A stretch of DNA of 64,000 bases from the NCBI GenBank assembly GCA_937862815.1, contig CALMED010000006.1, positions 62,001 to 126,000 of the forward strand, in the 5' to 3' direction. Positions 35,438 through 44,877 of this stretch are shown here, one piece after another (the stretch's first letter is position 1; the number at the start of each line of letters is the position of its first letter). A program made the translations under genes and the position numbers. The notes under the pieces were generated by a model. That model did no database searches. It was not told the DNA's origin and saw only the letters and a program-made list of their open reading frames with translations. This DNA comes from an uncultured Chitinophagaceae bacterium (GTDB lineage Bacteria > Bacteroidota > Bacteroidia > Chitinophagales > Chitinophagaceae).

Positions 35438-37207
35438 TTGAAGCACCCTTCAATCCTGCTACTGCTTTTCGTATGCCTCCTAACAGGTTGGATGATGCCA
35501 ACTGCACAGGCACAGAAATCCCGGCCCGATGCGGCGAAATGGGTGGAAAAAATGAGCACCCGTAATGCACCTGCAGGCATAGACTCGTTGAACAGCCTCC
35601 TCATGCAGCACCCCGACCGCTTGGGGTTCGTGCAATCTCTGGAAAAAAAGGGGAAGGGATCTTATTTCCGGGCACGCTATTATTGCCTGATTTATTTTGC
35701 TACTTATTATAATGCTGTTGAGTCCTTTTACTCCGGTGTTCCGGAAATCCTTATACAGGAGCCGCTGAAATCGAAGTTGTCCGGTATGCTTGACCAGGCT
35801 GCTCAGGAAGCCTACCTTACCGGGGATGAGCGCCTGATTGCGGAAATCAGCATCTTCTGCGGGAAGGCGTATCATCATATTAAGGACGTGGAATCGGCCA
35901 TGTTTTACCTCATGAGCGGATTAGAGTTGAATGAAAAACTGCAGATCGCCAACCAACGAGGTGATTATACGGAGCTGGGCGAACTGCTCTACAAAATCAA
36001 AGAGTATCCCGCCAGTGTTTCATACAGTATAAAGGCACTTACCGCACCGTGGAATCCCGGTGTACCGAAAGATACCGGCTTTCTCATGTTTACGAACAAC
36101 ACAACCGCCCTGGCCTATCACCGGCAGCAGCGCTATGATTCGGCCTTTTATTACTACGGGCAGGCGTTACAATACGCAGATTGGCTGAAGTTGGATCTCT
36201 GGAAAGGTATTGTGAAGGGCAATATGGGCCAGTTGTATTATGCGCTGAAGCAATACGACACGGCCTATGCGTACCTCCTGTATGACTATCAAATGAGTAA
36301 GCAGGAGGAGCTTTACGAAAATGCGGCCAACTCGCTGCAATGGGCAGCGCGGGTGTTACTGGCACAGGGCAACAGCAGCCAAGCAGTACAACATGTACGG
36401 GAGGCCATGGCATTGTTGAACATCAGGCACGACCCTGCTTATCAGCGCAACACCTATTATGCGGCCTCCGAAGTGTTCAAAACCATGGGTGCATACGACA
36501 GTGCGCTTCATTACAATAAAAAGTATGAGTTGCTGAACGACTCGCTGGAGCGGGTGGCCGCCAACAGCAGCATCCGCATGTCAAAAATCAAGGCGGCCAA
36601 TGAAAAGAACCGCTACAATATTCAGCTGCTTCAACAGCAAAGGGAAAAGCAGTTGCTGCAGCGGAACATACTGATTGCGGCCATCATGCTGCTTACAGCC
36701 CTGACCCTGCTGCTGCTGAACCGCCAGCAATTAAAAAGCCGCATGAAGATGGAGCGGCTGGAACAGGAGCGCAGGCAAATACAGCAGGAAATGCAGGCAG
36801 CGCAGCAGGAGCTCAGCCTGATTACCCAGCACATCGTTGAAAAAACCGCCCTCATCGAAAAACTGGAGCAGCAGATCAACCACAGCGCCCTGACGGCCGG
36901 GCAACAGGACCTGATGACTGAACTGAGCCGGCAGACCATCCTCACCGACGAAGACTGGGACCGGTTTAAAAGCCTGTTTCAGAAAATTTATCCCGACTTT
37001 TTTTCCCACCTCCGGCAGAAAGCACCCGGCATCACCCTGGCCGAACAACGCCTGGCAGCCCTTACCCGGCTGCAACTGACCACCCGCCAGATGGCTTCCA
37101 TGCTGGGCATTTCGGTTGACAGCGTGCACAAATCTCGCCAGCGGCTCCGCAACCGCTTTCAGATTACCACCGAAGTAAACCTCGAAGAATACATTGCTCA
37201 GATTTGA
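35438..37207 (+). CDS. Membrane-anchored TPR protein with C-terminal HTH (LuxR-like)
   Basis: 589 residues from the second TTG (591 from the TTG at 35432); no ATG precedes the hydrophobic N-terminus, so a TTG start is required. A signal segment is followed by tetratricopeptide-like helices (about 70-395), one membrane helix (about 405-425, NILIAAIMLLTALTLLLLN), a coiled coil (about 430-490) and a C-terminal domain with the LuxR-type HTH (TTRQMASMLGISVDSVHKSRQRLRNRF). This is a Bacteroidota pattern: an envelope TPR sensor with a cytoplasmic DNA-binding or output domain. It lies upstream of the large MopE-repeat gene in the same direction and may control it; this is inference. Confidence 0.82.
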   Translation: MKHPSILLLLFVCLLTGWMMPTAQAQKSRPDAAKWVEKMSTRNAPAGIDSLNSLLMQHPDRLGFVQSLEKKGKGSYFRARYYCLIYFATYYNAVESFYSGVPEILIQEPLKSKLSGMLDQAAQEAYLTGDERLIAEISIFCGKAYHHIKDVESAMFYLMSGLELNEKLQIANQRGDYTELGELLYKIKEYPASVSYSIKALTAPWNPGVPKDTGFLMFTNNTTALAYHRQQRYDSAFYYYGQALQYADWLKLDLWKGIVKGNMGQLYYALKQYDTAYAYLLYDYQMSKQEELYENAANSLQWAARVLLAQGNSSQAVQHVREAMALLNIRHDPAYQRNTYYAASEVFKTMGAYDSALHYNKKYELLNDSLERVAANSSIRMSKIKAANEKNRYNIQLLQQQREKQLLQRNILIAAIMLLTALTLLLLNRQQLKSRMKMERLEQERRQIQQEMQAAQQELSLITQHIVEKTALIEKLEQQINHSALTAGQQDLMTELSRQTILTDEDWDRFKSLFQKIYPDFFSHLRQKAPGITLAEQRLAALTRLQLTTRQMASMLGISVDSVHKSRQRLRNRFQITTEVNLEEYIAQI

Positions 37208-37369
37208 GCAGGACGCTCGAACTATCATAAGTAATTGATAATGATAATCCAGTCCTGTTGTCAGGAAATTGTCAGTACCCCTGTCAGCCCTTTGTCCGCC
37301 CGCTTTTTTGTACAGCAATTACAAGCATGATACTTTCATATCTCAGCTTTTTCCAGAACGGCTGCATCT

Positions 37370-37474
37370 ATGAGAAAGTATCAAAAGGCCACCATCCTTG
37401 TTCTTGCTACTGCCCTGATACTGTTACTGCTGGTGCTGTTGATTTATGAAAAAAGACTGTCCGGCCTGCGGTGA
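37370..37474 (+). CDS. Tiny single-helix membrane ORF
   Basis: 34 codons from ATG at 37370 to TGA. The product has a basic N-terminus (MRKYQKATIL), one strongly hydrophobic helix of about 20 residues and a basic end (YEKRLSGLR). It sits between the TPR-HTH gene and the MopE-repeat gene. It could be a small membrane protein or a chance ORF; no RBS is visible, as is normal here. Confidence 0.35.
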   Translation: MRKYQKATILVLATALILLLLVLLIYEKRLSGLR

Positions 37475-37543
37475 ACAGGCAGCTTACCCGTTTCCCTGTG
37501 GATGGCCCAACAGTACCATTTTAAAAGTCAAAATCAACCCGTT

Positions 37544-40500
37544 ATGCACCCATCCTTCCCCGCGCCCCGCGGATTCCGTCTGCTTTCCGGCCTCCTGTTC
37601 CTGTTCTGTTTCTGGGCCGGCAGCGCTGTTTTTGCCCGCACCATTCCGGTTACCAATGGCAACAATGATGGCCCTGGTAGTTTCCGGCAAGCCCTGGCCC
37701 TGACAACCGACGGCGATGCCATTGTATTTGAAAAGTCCTTTACCGTGTTACTGAAAGGCGACCTGCTGCAGATTACTAAAAACATTACGGTAGATGGACG
37801 GGGCAGTACCCTTCAAAGCCGCACGGCTCCGTTCCTGAAAGTAACAGCTCCGGGCAACGTGGTGCTGAAAAACATGACCCTGTTTGTAAGCCAGCCCTCC
37901 CGGCGGGGGGCCTTGCAGAATTACAGCAAGGGGCTTAGCCTTGAACAGTGCAGGGTGCGGCATGCCGGCGTCAATGGCCAGCGGGCCACCGCAGAAGATG
38001 TCCCTTTAACGGCTGATAACAGCAAGCTGTGGATGGATAATGGGGCTACCGGTGTTGTAACGCCACTTTTAAATTTCGATCCGGAAAACCCCGGCGGACC
38101 AACTGGCTGCGGTACCCCCCCAACCTGGTACAAGGATGCCGACAATGACGGCTACAGCGATGGTACAACCACCACGGGATGCAATCAACCAAATGGTTAC
38201 AAATCAATCGGCGATCTGATTATGTCTTTTGGCGATTGTGATGACAATAATCCCAACGTTCATCCGGGCCGGCCCGAGGTGTGTGATGGTCTTGATAATA
38301 ACTGTAATGGACAGGTTGATGAGGGTGTTGGAAATAACACCTGGTACCGCGATGCCGATGGCGATGGTTTTGGTAATCCCAATAGCTCTATTCAATCCTG
38401 TGCTGCAACGCCGCCGGCTGGGTATGTAGCTGATAATACCGATTGTAATGATACGAATCCCGCCATCAACCCCAATACCATTTGGTACAGGGATAACGAT
38501 AACGATGGTTACAGCAATGGCGCCACCCTTACGCAGTGTGTACGTCCCACAGGATACAAACTTGCATCTGAATTGACAGCCCTCACTGGCGATTGTAACG
38601 ATGATAACGCTACCGTATTCCCCGGCGCTCCGGAATTGTGCGATGGCATCGATAACGATTGTAATGGTATAACTGATGACAACCTCCCGCTGAATGTTTG
38701 GTATCGTGATGCTGATGAAGATGGCTTTGGTAATCCTTTTGAAATTTTACGAACTTGTTCACCTACACCCCCTCCGGGTTATGTAAGTAACGACGATGAT
38801 TGTGATGACAGCAATCCTAACATCACTAACATTCGGCCCGTTTGGTACAAGGATACAGATGGCGATGGCTACAGTAATGGAGCCACCCTTACACAATGTA
38901 ACCGGCCCTCTGGTTATAAACTGGCATCGGAACTGACGGCCACCACGGGCGATTGTAACGATGATAACGCTTCCGTTTTTCCCGGTGCTCCGGAGTTGTG
39001 TGATGGTATAGACAATAATTGTGACGGGCAAATCGACGAAGGAATTTTTGTAAACTGGTGGCTGGATGCAGATGGTGATGGATTTGCATCATTAATTACA
39101 TTGACTTGTACGCCGCCGGGTGCCGGATATACAACAACACCGCTTCCCCTAAGCGATTGCGACGACAACAATGCCGCCATCAACCCCAACACAGTATGGT
39201 ATAAAGATGCCGATGGCGATGGTTACAGCGATGGCAGCACACTCACACAGTGTGCCCGTCCTACCGGTTATAAACTGGCATCAGAACTAACAGCCACATC
39301 AGGCGATTGCAACGACAACAACGCCGCCATCAACCCCGGTGCAGCAGAACTATGCGATGGCATTGATAACAACTGTAACGGACAAACCGATGAAGGTGTG
39401 CAGCTTACCTGGTACCTGGATGCAGATGGCGATGGCTTTGCCGCTTCCTCCACGCAAAGCTGCAGCAGCCCGGGCACCGGTTACACCACCACCGTACTGC
39501 CGCTGGGCGATTGCAACGACGGTAATGCCGCCATCAATCCTAACACTGTTTGGTACAAGGATACCGACAATGATGGCTACAGCAATGGCACCACCCTTAC
39601 ACAATGTGCCCGTCCGGCCGGTTACAAACTCGCATCAGAACTGACGGCCACCTCGGGTGATTGCAACGATAACAATTCCGCTGTTAACCCCGGTGCGGCC
39701 GAAATATGCGATGGCATTGATAACAACTGTAATGGACAAACCGATGAAGGTGTGCAGCTTACCTGGTATCTGGATGCGGATGGCGATGGCTTTGCCGCCT
39801 CCACCACGCAAAGCTGCAGCAGCCCCGGTAGCGGTTACACCACCACGGTACTGCCGGTAACCGATTGCGACGACGGCAATGCCGCCATCAATCCCAACAC
39901 GGTGTGGTACAAGGATACCGACAACGATGGGTACAGCGATGGCACCACCCTTACACAGTGTGCCCGTCCGTCGGGTTACAAACTCGCATCAGAACTGACG
40001 GCCACTTCCGGTGATTGCAATGACAACAATTCCGCTGTTAATCCCGGTGCGGCCGAAGTCTGCGACGGCATCGACAACAACTGCAACGGACAAACCGATG
40101 AAGGCGTACTCCTCACCTGGTACCTGGATGCTGATGGCGATGGATTTGCAGCTTCCACCACCCAAAGCTGCAGCAGTCCGGGCAACAGCTTTACCACCAC
40201 CGTACTGCCGCTGGGCGATTGCAACGACGGCAATGCCGCCATAAACCCCAACACCGTTTGGTACAGGGATAATGATAACGATGGCTACAGCGATGGCACC
40301 ACCCTTACACAGTGCGCCCGACCGTCCGGTTACAAACTGGCATCGGAGCTGCTAGCCACCACGGGCGACTGCAATGACAACGATGCATCGCTCGTGAGCA
40401 GCCGCACCTACTTCCGCGATGCGGATGGGGATGGATTTGGCAACCCCGCAATCACAACATCGGTATGCAGCGCCACACCGCCCGTTGGCTTTGTGGCAGT

Positions 40501-41215
40501 AGCCGGCGATTGCAACGACAACAATGCTTCGGTCAATCCCGGTGCAGCCGAGGTTTGCGGCAACCGTATTGACGATAACTGTAATGGTACAGTTGATGAA
40601 GTGGCTTGTGCACCTTGTGGTAATGGCACTAACCTCACCAACACCAACATCACATCAGGCAGTGCACAACTCAACTGGGTTGCCACCGCCAATCCCGTAC
40701 AATGGCAGATACAGTACAAGACTATCAGTCCGGGCGGCAAGTGGTTAACGGTAACAATAAGTGGTAATCAACGTTCCGTGGTTATCCGGGACCTCCGGCC
40801 CAACCAGCGCTACAACTGGCAAATCAGGGCCCGTTGCGGAAATTCCTGGACTTCCTGGTCCTCATCGGTTGAATTCCGCACATCTTCTGCTACGGCTCGG
40901 TTGGCAGAAGAAGAAGCGGTTAACGTGAAGGGAACGGTTCAACTGCTGCCCGATCGGGTACTGGCCTATCCCAACCCCAGCAATGGCCTGTTTAACCTGC
41001 AGGTGGACCTGCCCGGACAACAAAGCCAGGTGGCGCAGTTAGTGGTACGTGATCAGCTCGGACGACTGGTGTACACCGAAAAAACAACCCTGGTCAACAG
41101 CATGCTGCGCAGGCAGGTGCAATTGCCCGGCCATCTCACCCCCGGCCTCTACGTGCTTGAAATTATCACCCAGGAGAAAAAACTCAGCACCCGTTTCCAG
41201 TTGATCCGGGATTAA
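37544..41215 (+). CDS. Large T9SS-secreted MopE-repeat protein
   Basis: 1223 residues. A signal peptide (ending AVFA) leads to a beta-helix-like start (GPGSFRQALAL...ITVDGRGSTL, about 35-130), then seven repeats of about 118 residues (195-950), an FN3-like domain (CGNGTNLTNTN, about 1020-1110) and a C-terminal type A T9SS sorting domain (AYPNPSNGLFNLQ to the end), which directs outer-membrane export and surface attachment. Each repeat has the MopE metal-binding motif (GDCNDNN...PGA...LCDGIDNNCNG) and two D-x-D-x-D-G calcium-type loops (KDADGDGYS, LDADGDGFA). The start at 37544 is preferred; ATG at 37502 is possible. It is probably a surface adhesin or scaffold. Confidence 0.88.
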   Translation: MHPSFPAPRGFRLLSGLLFLFCFWAGSAVFARTIPVTNGNNDGPGSFRQALALTTDGDAIVFEKSFTVLLKGDLLQITKNITVDGRGSTLQSRTAPFLKVTAPGNVVLKNMTLFVSQPSRRGALQNYSKGLSLEQCRVRHAGVNGQRATAEDVPLTADNSKLWMDNGATGVVTPLLNFDPENPGGPTGCGTPPTWYKDADNDGYSDGTTTTGCNQPNGYKSIGDLIMSFGDCDDNNPNVHPGRPEVCDGLDNNCNGQVDEGVGNNTWYRDADGDGFGNPNSSIQSCAATPPAGYVADNTDCNDTNPAINPNTIWYRDNDNDGYSNGATLTQCVRPTGYKLASELTALTGDCNDDNATVFPGAPELCDGIDNDCNGITDDNLPLNVWYRDADEDGFGNPFEILRTCSPTPPPGYVSNDDDCDDSNPNITNIRPVWYKDTDGDGYSNGATLTQCNRPSGYKLASELTATTGDCNDDNASVFPGAPELCDGIDNNCDGQIDEGIFVNWWLDADGDGFASLITLTCTPPGAGYTTTPLPLSDCDDNNAAINPNTVWYKDADGDGYSDGSTLTQCARPTGYKLASELTATSGDCNDNNAAINPGAAELCDGIDNNCNGQTDEGVQLTWYLDADGDGFAASSTQSCSSPGTGYTTTVLPLGDCNDGNAAINPNTVWYKDTDNDGYSNGTTLTQCARPAGYKLASELTATSGDCNDNNSAVNPGAAEICDGIDNNCNGQTDEGVQLTWYLDADGDGFAASTTQSCSSPGSGYTTTVLPVTDCDDGNAAINPNTVWYKDTDNDGYSDGTTLTQCARPSGYKLASELTATSGDCNDNNSAVNPGAAEVCDGIDNNCNGQTDEGVLLTWYLDADGDGFAASTTQSCSSPGNSFTTTVLPLGDCNDGNAAINPNTVWYRDNDNDGYSDGTTLTQCARPSGYKLASELLATTGDCNDNDASLVSSRTYFRDADGDGFGNPAITTSVCSATPPVGFVAVAGDCNDNNASVNPGAAEVCGNRIDDNCNGTVDEVACAPCGNGTNLTNTNITSGSAQLNWVATANPVQWQIQYKTISPGGKWLTVTISGNQRSVVIRDLRPNQRYNWQIRARCGNSWTSWSSSVEFRTSSATARLAEEEAVNVKGTVQLLPDRVLAYPNPSNGLFNLQVDLPGQQSQVAQLVVRDQLGRLVYTEKTTLVNSMLRRQVQLPGHLTPGLYVLEIITQEKKLSTRFQLIRD
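38126..40612 (+). repeat. Seven ~354-bp tandem coding repeats
   Basis: The repeated Trp codon of WYKD/WYRD lies at 38126, 38483, 38843, 39197, 39551, 39905 and 40259, i.e. periods of 357, 360, then four of 354. The last four units are nearly identical to each other (about 39190-40400), whereas the earlier ones are more diverged and more AT-rich. The identical period and length suggest recent duplication or gene conversion within the array. The number of units may vary between strains. Confidence 0.9.
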
Positions 41216-41257
41216 AAGAATACTGCGCCGTTTGTCTTCCTCTGACTCAAACACCTC

Positions 41258-41287
41258 AAAAGCCCGTTTTTTTCAAACGGGCTTTTT
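41258..41287 (+). terminator. Terminator of the MopE-repeat gene
   Basis: AGCCCGTTT (41261-41269) pairs with AAACGGGCT (41275-41283) over a 5-nt T/C-rich loop, with AAA before and TTTT after. It lies 43 bp past the stop codon. Confidence 0.85.
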
Positions 41288-41460
41288 CTTACCCCCTTTC
41301 CGGAGCAGCCTGCTTTCCCGTGTATCGGTATCGTGAATCACCCGGCAGAGAGTACATCGGAAAGAGCAGATGATCCTGTTTTGTGATTTTACAACCGCAG
41401 CGTTTTTACTCTTAAGATTTCCTTAAAACACACCACGCGCCTAAGCAGTTGGCCGGGTAC

Positions 41461-41492
41461 TTGCATCTCCTCCGGAAAAACCAGTACCTTCG
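41461..41492 (+). promoter_or_regulatory. Possible promoter of the TonB-like gene
   Basis: TTG (41461-41463) and, 21 nt on, TACCTTCG (41485-41492), one base from the consensus. If real, the ATG at 41493 is upstream of the transcript start, so translation would begin at 41505 or 41511. Confidence 0.4.
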
Positions 41493-41510
41493 ATGTATTG
41501 TACCATGCAC

Positions 41511-42380
41511 ATGCAGGCATCCACACTGGAAGCACAGAAAAATACAAAGGCACTCCTTATTACGCTGGGTATTCATGCCCTGCTGTTGTTACTGCTGTTC
41601 CTCATTGCCATTGCCCCTCCCCTGCAGCAACCGCCCGCACCATTAGAGGAAGGCATTGAAGTGAACCTGGGCAACAGCGACATCGGCTTTGGTGATGTTC
41701 AGCCCCTGGTACCGGGCGAACCGGCCCCCGAGCCCCTGCCCACCACCGCCCCGGCAAAGCAGCAGTCTGCCGTTGCCGAAAAAGAAACAGAAAAAGAAAC
41801 CAGTGAACGGGATGAACCCGATGCGCCCGTGGTGAACAAGCCGGCAACCAAACCCATCGTCAACAAAAAACCACCGGCAGACAACCCGCCGGCACCCACT
41901 ACCAAACCTTCCACCCAAACGGTGGCCACTCCAACCCCCGCACCGCCCAAACCCAAAGCCGTGTATGGCGGCGGCACCGGCACCGGCGGCAACAACGCCG
42001 ATGCCTACAACAACAGCCGCAACCAGGGTGTAGCGGGCGGCGTGGGCGACCAGGGCAAGCCGGGCGGCAACCCCAACAGCGACAATTACACCGGAACGGG
42101 GGGCACCGGTTCGGGCGGTCCACTGGTGACGAAAGGCAACCGCAAAATCATCAACTACTACTCCTTTACCGGCGACCTCGCCAAAGCCACCATCTTTGCC
42201 AACATCCGTGTATCACCGGAAGGCAAGGGCACGTTTCTCGGCTTTGCACAGGGCTCCACCAGCCGCAGCCAGGATTATGCAAACGCCATTATCCAGTACC
42301 TGCGCACCATGCAGTTTGATAAGGCGGCTACCGAATCGCAGGTAACGGTGCGTTTCAACTTCAATGTGAAGGGCGACTGA
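41511..42380 (+). CDS. TonB-like envelope protein
   Basis: 289 residues. A short cytoplasmic segment, one membrane helix (LLITLGIHALLLLLLFLIAIAP, about 13-34), then a Pro/Glu/Thr-rich spacer (about 60-150), a Gly/Asn-rich stretch (about 155-205) and a C-terminal globular domain with NIRVSPEGKGTFLGFAQGSTSRS. The layout is that of TonB-family energy transducers, though the C-terminal YP/SS motifs of classical TonB are not evident. ATG at 41493 or 41505 are alternative starts. folC follows 24 bp downstream, a neighbour order seen in other Bacteroidota; the ExbB/ExbD genes expected before it are missing here. Confidence 0.78.
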   Translation: MQASTLEAQKNTKALLITLGIHALLLLLLFLIAIAPPLQQPPAPLEEGIEVNLGNSDIGFGDVQPLVPGEPAPEPLPTTAPAKQQSAVAEKETEKETSERDEPDAPVVNKPATKPIVNKKPPADNPPAPTTKPSTQTVATPTPAPPKPKAVYGGGTGTGGNNADAYNNSRNQGVAGGVGDQGKPGGNPNSDNYTGTGGTGSGGPLVTKGNRKIINYYSFTGDLAKATIFANIRVSPEGKGTFLGFAQGSTSRSQDYANAIIQYLRTMQFDKAATESQVTVRFNFNVKGD

Positions 42381-42404
42381 CGGCCTGCCATCACCCTCCC
42401 CGGT

Positions 42405-43724
42405 ATGAATTACGCCGACACACTTTCGTTTCTGTATGCACAGCTGCCCATGTTCAGCCGCGTGGGTGCCGCCGCCTACAAAAAAGATCTCACCAATACC
42501 CTGGCGTTGTGTGAACTGCTGCAACATCCCCAACACCGGTTCCGGAGCATCCACGTAGCCGGCACCAACGGTAAGGGCTCGGTAAGCCACATGCTGGCAG
42601 CCATCCTGCAGCAGGCGGGCTACCGTACCGGGCTGTACACTTCCCCCCACCTGCAGGACTTCCGCGAACGCATCCGCATAAACGGGGAGATGATACCGGA
42701 AGAATTTGTTGTGGAGTTTACCGAACGGATGCAGCCCCATATCCCCGTAATTGAACCATCATTTTTTGAACTCACGGTGGCCATGGCCTTCGAGTGGTTT
42801 GCCCGGCAGCAGGTGGACGTGGCTGTGGTGGAGACCGGTCTCGGCGGGCGGCTCGACAGCACCAACGTACTTACGCCGGAGCTCAGCGTCATCACCAACA
42901 TCGGCTGGGATCACATGAACCTGCTGGGCAATACACTGGAGCTGATCGCGGGCGAAAAAGCCGGCATCATCAAACCGGGTATACCGGCCGTCATCGGGGA
43001 AGTGCTGGCAGAAACACGACCCGTTTTTATCGCCAAAACACGGGAAACCGGATCGCAACTATTACTGGCAGAAGAAACATTCCGTATCAACAGCCAGGTA
43101 CACAACGGGGAGTTGCAGGACATCACCCTGCAGGAATTACCGGGGGACCATGAACGCACCTACCGGCTCGACCTCGCCGGACAATACCAGGCGAGGAACC
43201 TCGCCACCGTACTCACAGCGGTACGCGTGCTGCTGCAACAGGGTTTTGATCTTTCGGAGGAAGTGGTGGCCACCGCCCTGCAACAGGTACAGAAAACCAC
43301 CGGCTTGCGGGGACGCTGGGAACTCCTTCAACGCCGGCCCCGCATCGTGCTGGATGTTGGACACAACGAAGACGGCATGCGGCAGATCGTGTACCAACTG
43401 GGGCAGACCCGCTGCCGGCAGCTGCACCTCATCATCGGGATGGTACAGGACAAAGACATTCATAACGTTCTTAGCTTGCTGCCCAAAGAAGCCCTTTATT
43501 ATTTCACACAGGCGCAGCTCCCGCGTGCACTGCCGGGCAGTTCCTTGCAGGAGATGGCTCAAGCCGTTGGCTTGTCAGGCAACGTGTATCCGGATGTAAA
43601 CTCGGCGCTGGCAGCAGCAAAGCAACAGGCAGACGTTGATGATTTTATCCTGGTGTGTGGCAGTGTATTCCTGGTAGGTGAAGTGAACCGATCGGTATTC
43701 CCAGACGGGCTGCTTTTTACATAG
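42405..43724 (+). CDS. folC: Folylpolyglutamate / dihydrofolate synthase
   Basis: 439 residues. The P-loop motif is GTNGKGSVSHM near residue 52, followed by TSPHLQDFRERI and the family's glutamate-ligase parts (VVETGLGGRLDSTN near 145, DHMNLLGNTLE near 175) and LDVGHNEDGMRQ in the C-terminal domain. It joins glutamate to dihydropteroate and extends polyglutamate tails on folates, in the cytoplasm. It follows the TonB-like gene by 24 bp. The last 8 bp overlap the NUDIX gene in tail-to-tail arrangement. Confidence 0.96.
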   Translation: MNYADTLSFLYAQLPMFSRVGAAAYKKDLTNTLALCELLQHPQHRFRSIHVAGTNGKGSVSHMLAAILQQAGYRTGLYTSPHLQDFRERIRINGEMIPEEFVVEFTERMQPHIPVIEPSFFELTVAMAFEWFARQQVDVAVVETGLGGRLDSTNVLTPELSVITNIGWDHMNLLGNTLELIAGEKAGIIKPGIPAVIGEVLAETRPVFIAKTRETGSQLLLAEETFRINSQVHNGELQDITLQELPGDHERTYRLDLAGQYQARNLATVLTAVRVLLQQGFDLSEEVVATALQQVQKTTGLRGRWELLQRRPRIVLDVGHNEDGMRQIVYQLGQTRCRQLHLIIGMVQDKDIHNVLSLLPKEALYYFTQAQLPRALPGSSLQEMAQAVGLSGNVYPDVNSALAAAKQQADVDDFILVCGSVFLVGEVNRSVFPDGLLFT

Positions 43725-44265
43725 ACAGTTCCCCTAGCCGTTCCAGTGCATAAAACAGGGCCGTAACGTGCATGCTCTGAATGATTTGATTCGAGCGCAA
43801 CAAACTTTTTACTTCGTCTGTACTGTACAGCAGCACGTCAATATCTTCCCCATGATCCAGTTGCTGGCCGGCCACTTTTTCGCCGCCGGTTGCCAGGAAG
43901 ATGTGCATGCGGTTGTTGTTGGTGGAGGGGTTGGCGGAGGTGTGGCACAAAAACTCAATCCGCTCAAAGCGGTAGCCCGTCTCCTCGAGCAGCTCGCGGG
44001 CGCAGGCGGCTTCCAGCGATGCATCGGTTGCATCCACGCAGCCGCCAGGGATTTCAAGACATACTTCACCCAGTGCATGACGGTACTGGCGCACCAGCAC
44101 CACCTGCCGGTCGCGGGTGAGGGCTACGGCCGTCACCCAGTCGGGGAACTCATACACGTAATACGGCTCAATAATTTTCCCGTCGGGGCGTTCGCACACA
44201 TCGGCCCGCATGGTAAGCCAGTTGTCGTGGAAGAGGTATTTCGAAGAAAGGGTTTTCCAATGCAT
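43717..44265 (-). CDS. NUDIX hydrolase (ADP-ribose pyrophosphatase-like)
   Basis: 182 residues. The central Nudix box ends in the canonical RELLEETGY near residue 100, preceded by the family PGG loop (LEIPGGCVDATDAS); its first half has an Asp where Glu is usual. The N-terminus carries the HDNWLTMRADVCERPDGK strands typical of ADP-ribose/nucleoside diphosphate-sugar hydrolases. Metal-dependent hydrolysis of a nucleoside diphosphate linked to another group is expected; the substrate is not certain. It overlaps folC by 8 bp tail to tail. Confidence 0.9.
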   Translation of the reverse strand: MHWKTLSSKYLFHDNWLTMRADVCERPDGKIIEPYYVYEFPDWVTAVALTRDRQVVLVRQYRHALGEVCLEIPGGCVDATDASLEAACARELLEETGYRFERIEFLCHTSANPSTNNNRMHIFLATGGEKVAGQQLDHGEDIDVLLYSTDEVKSLLRSNQIIQSMHVTALFYALERLGELSM

Positions 44266-44355
44266 ACAGGAGATTTAAACGTGTGAGGCAACAGGAACAA
44301 CAGCAAGGACATAACGTTACATAGATTCTTCAACCCCTTCCACAACGATACTTCG

Positions 44356-44877
44356 CTACCACCCCATCCGTTCCCGCAACGCGGTGACCTGGGCCACATG
44401 GTGCTTACCGTGCCACGCATAGAGGCCCAGCAGGTACCAGAGATCGTGACTGGTGCCGCTGCCCGGGTGGAAATAAGTTCGCTTCCATTCGTCGGCCTGG
44501 AGGTGGCTATACAAATCATAGAGCCGGGCATGTACGGTGTGCAGCAGCGTAAGCGCGTTGTTCACCGGGAGTTGTGCGTATTCATGCGTTTGGGCCCAGC
44601 GTTCTTCATCATAGGGCTTTACGGTGGGATGGTCTTCGGTGAGGGTGAGTTTGAGCCGGATGAGAGCGTTCATGTGGCTGTCGGCCAGGTGGTGTATCAC
44701 CTGCTGCACCGTCCACCCTCCGTCCCGGTAGGGCGTTTGCAGCTGATCTGCATCCAGGTTCTCGATGGCCTGCTCTGCCAGTCCCGGCAGAAAGTGGAGA
44801 TCGGCCAGCCGCTCCGCTTTTGCTTCTTCGCTGAAGGGAGCGGGCTGGCAGGTTCCGATGGGATAGCGGGGATCCAT
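44356..44877 (-). CDS. YfiT/DinB-family metal-dependent putative thiol transferase
   Basis: 173 residues of the four-helix DinB fold. The metal-binding histidines are in VIHHLADSHMN near residue 65 and HGKHHVAQV near 160, the spacing of the YfiT branch, whose members in other bacteria are linked to bacillithiol S-transfer. The N-terminus DPRYPIGTCQPAPF is also typical of that group. Presence of bacillithiol in this organism cannot be shown from the window. Its ATG overlaps the stop codon of the upstream FKBP gene (TGATG), so translation is coupled. Confidence 0.85.
   Translation of the reverse strand: MDPRYPIGTCQPAPFSEEAKAERLADLHFLPGLAEQAIENLDADQLQTPYRDGGWTVQQVIHHLADSHMNALIRLKLTLTEDHPTVKPYDEERWAQTHEYAQLPVNNALTLLHTVHARLYDLYSHLQADEWKRTYFHPGSGTSHDLWYLLGLYAWHGKHHVAQVTALRERMGW

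Noticed and set aside
37446..37703. Cys-rich 85-codon ORF (MKKDCPACGEQ...)
   Set aside because: It overlaps the start of the MopE-repeat gene in another frame, and the Cys pattern does not continue as a zinc domain.
37544..41215. CRISPR array suggested by regular DNA repeats
   Set aside because: The period is 354 bp, in frame and coding; it is a protein repeat.
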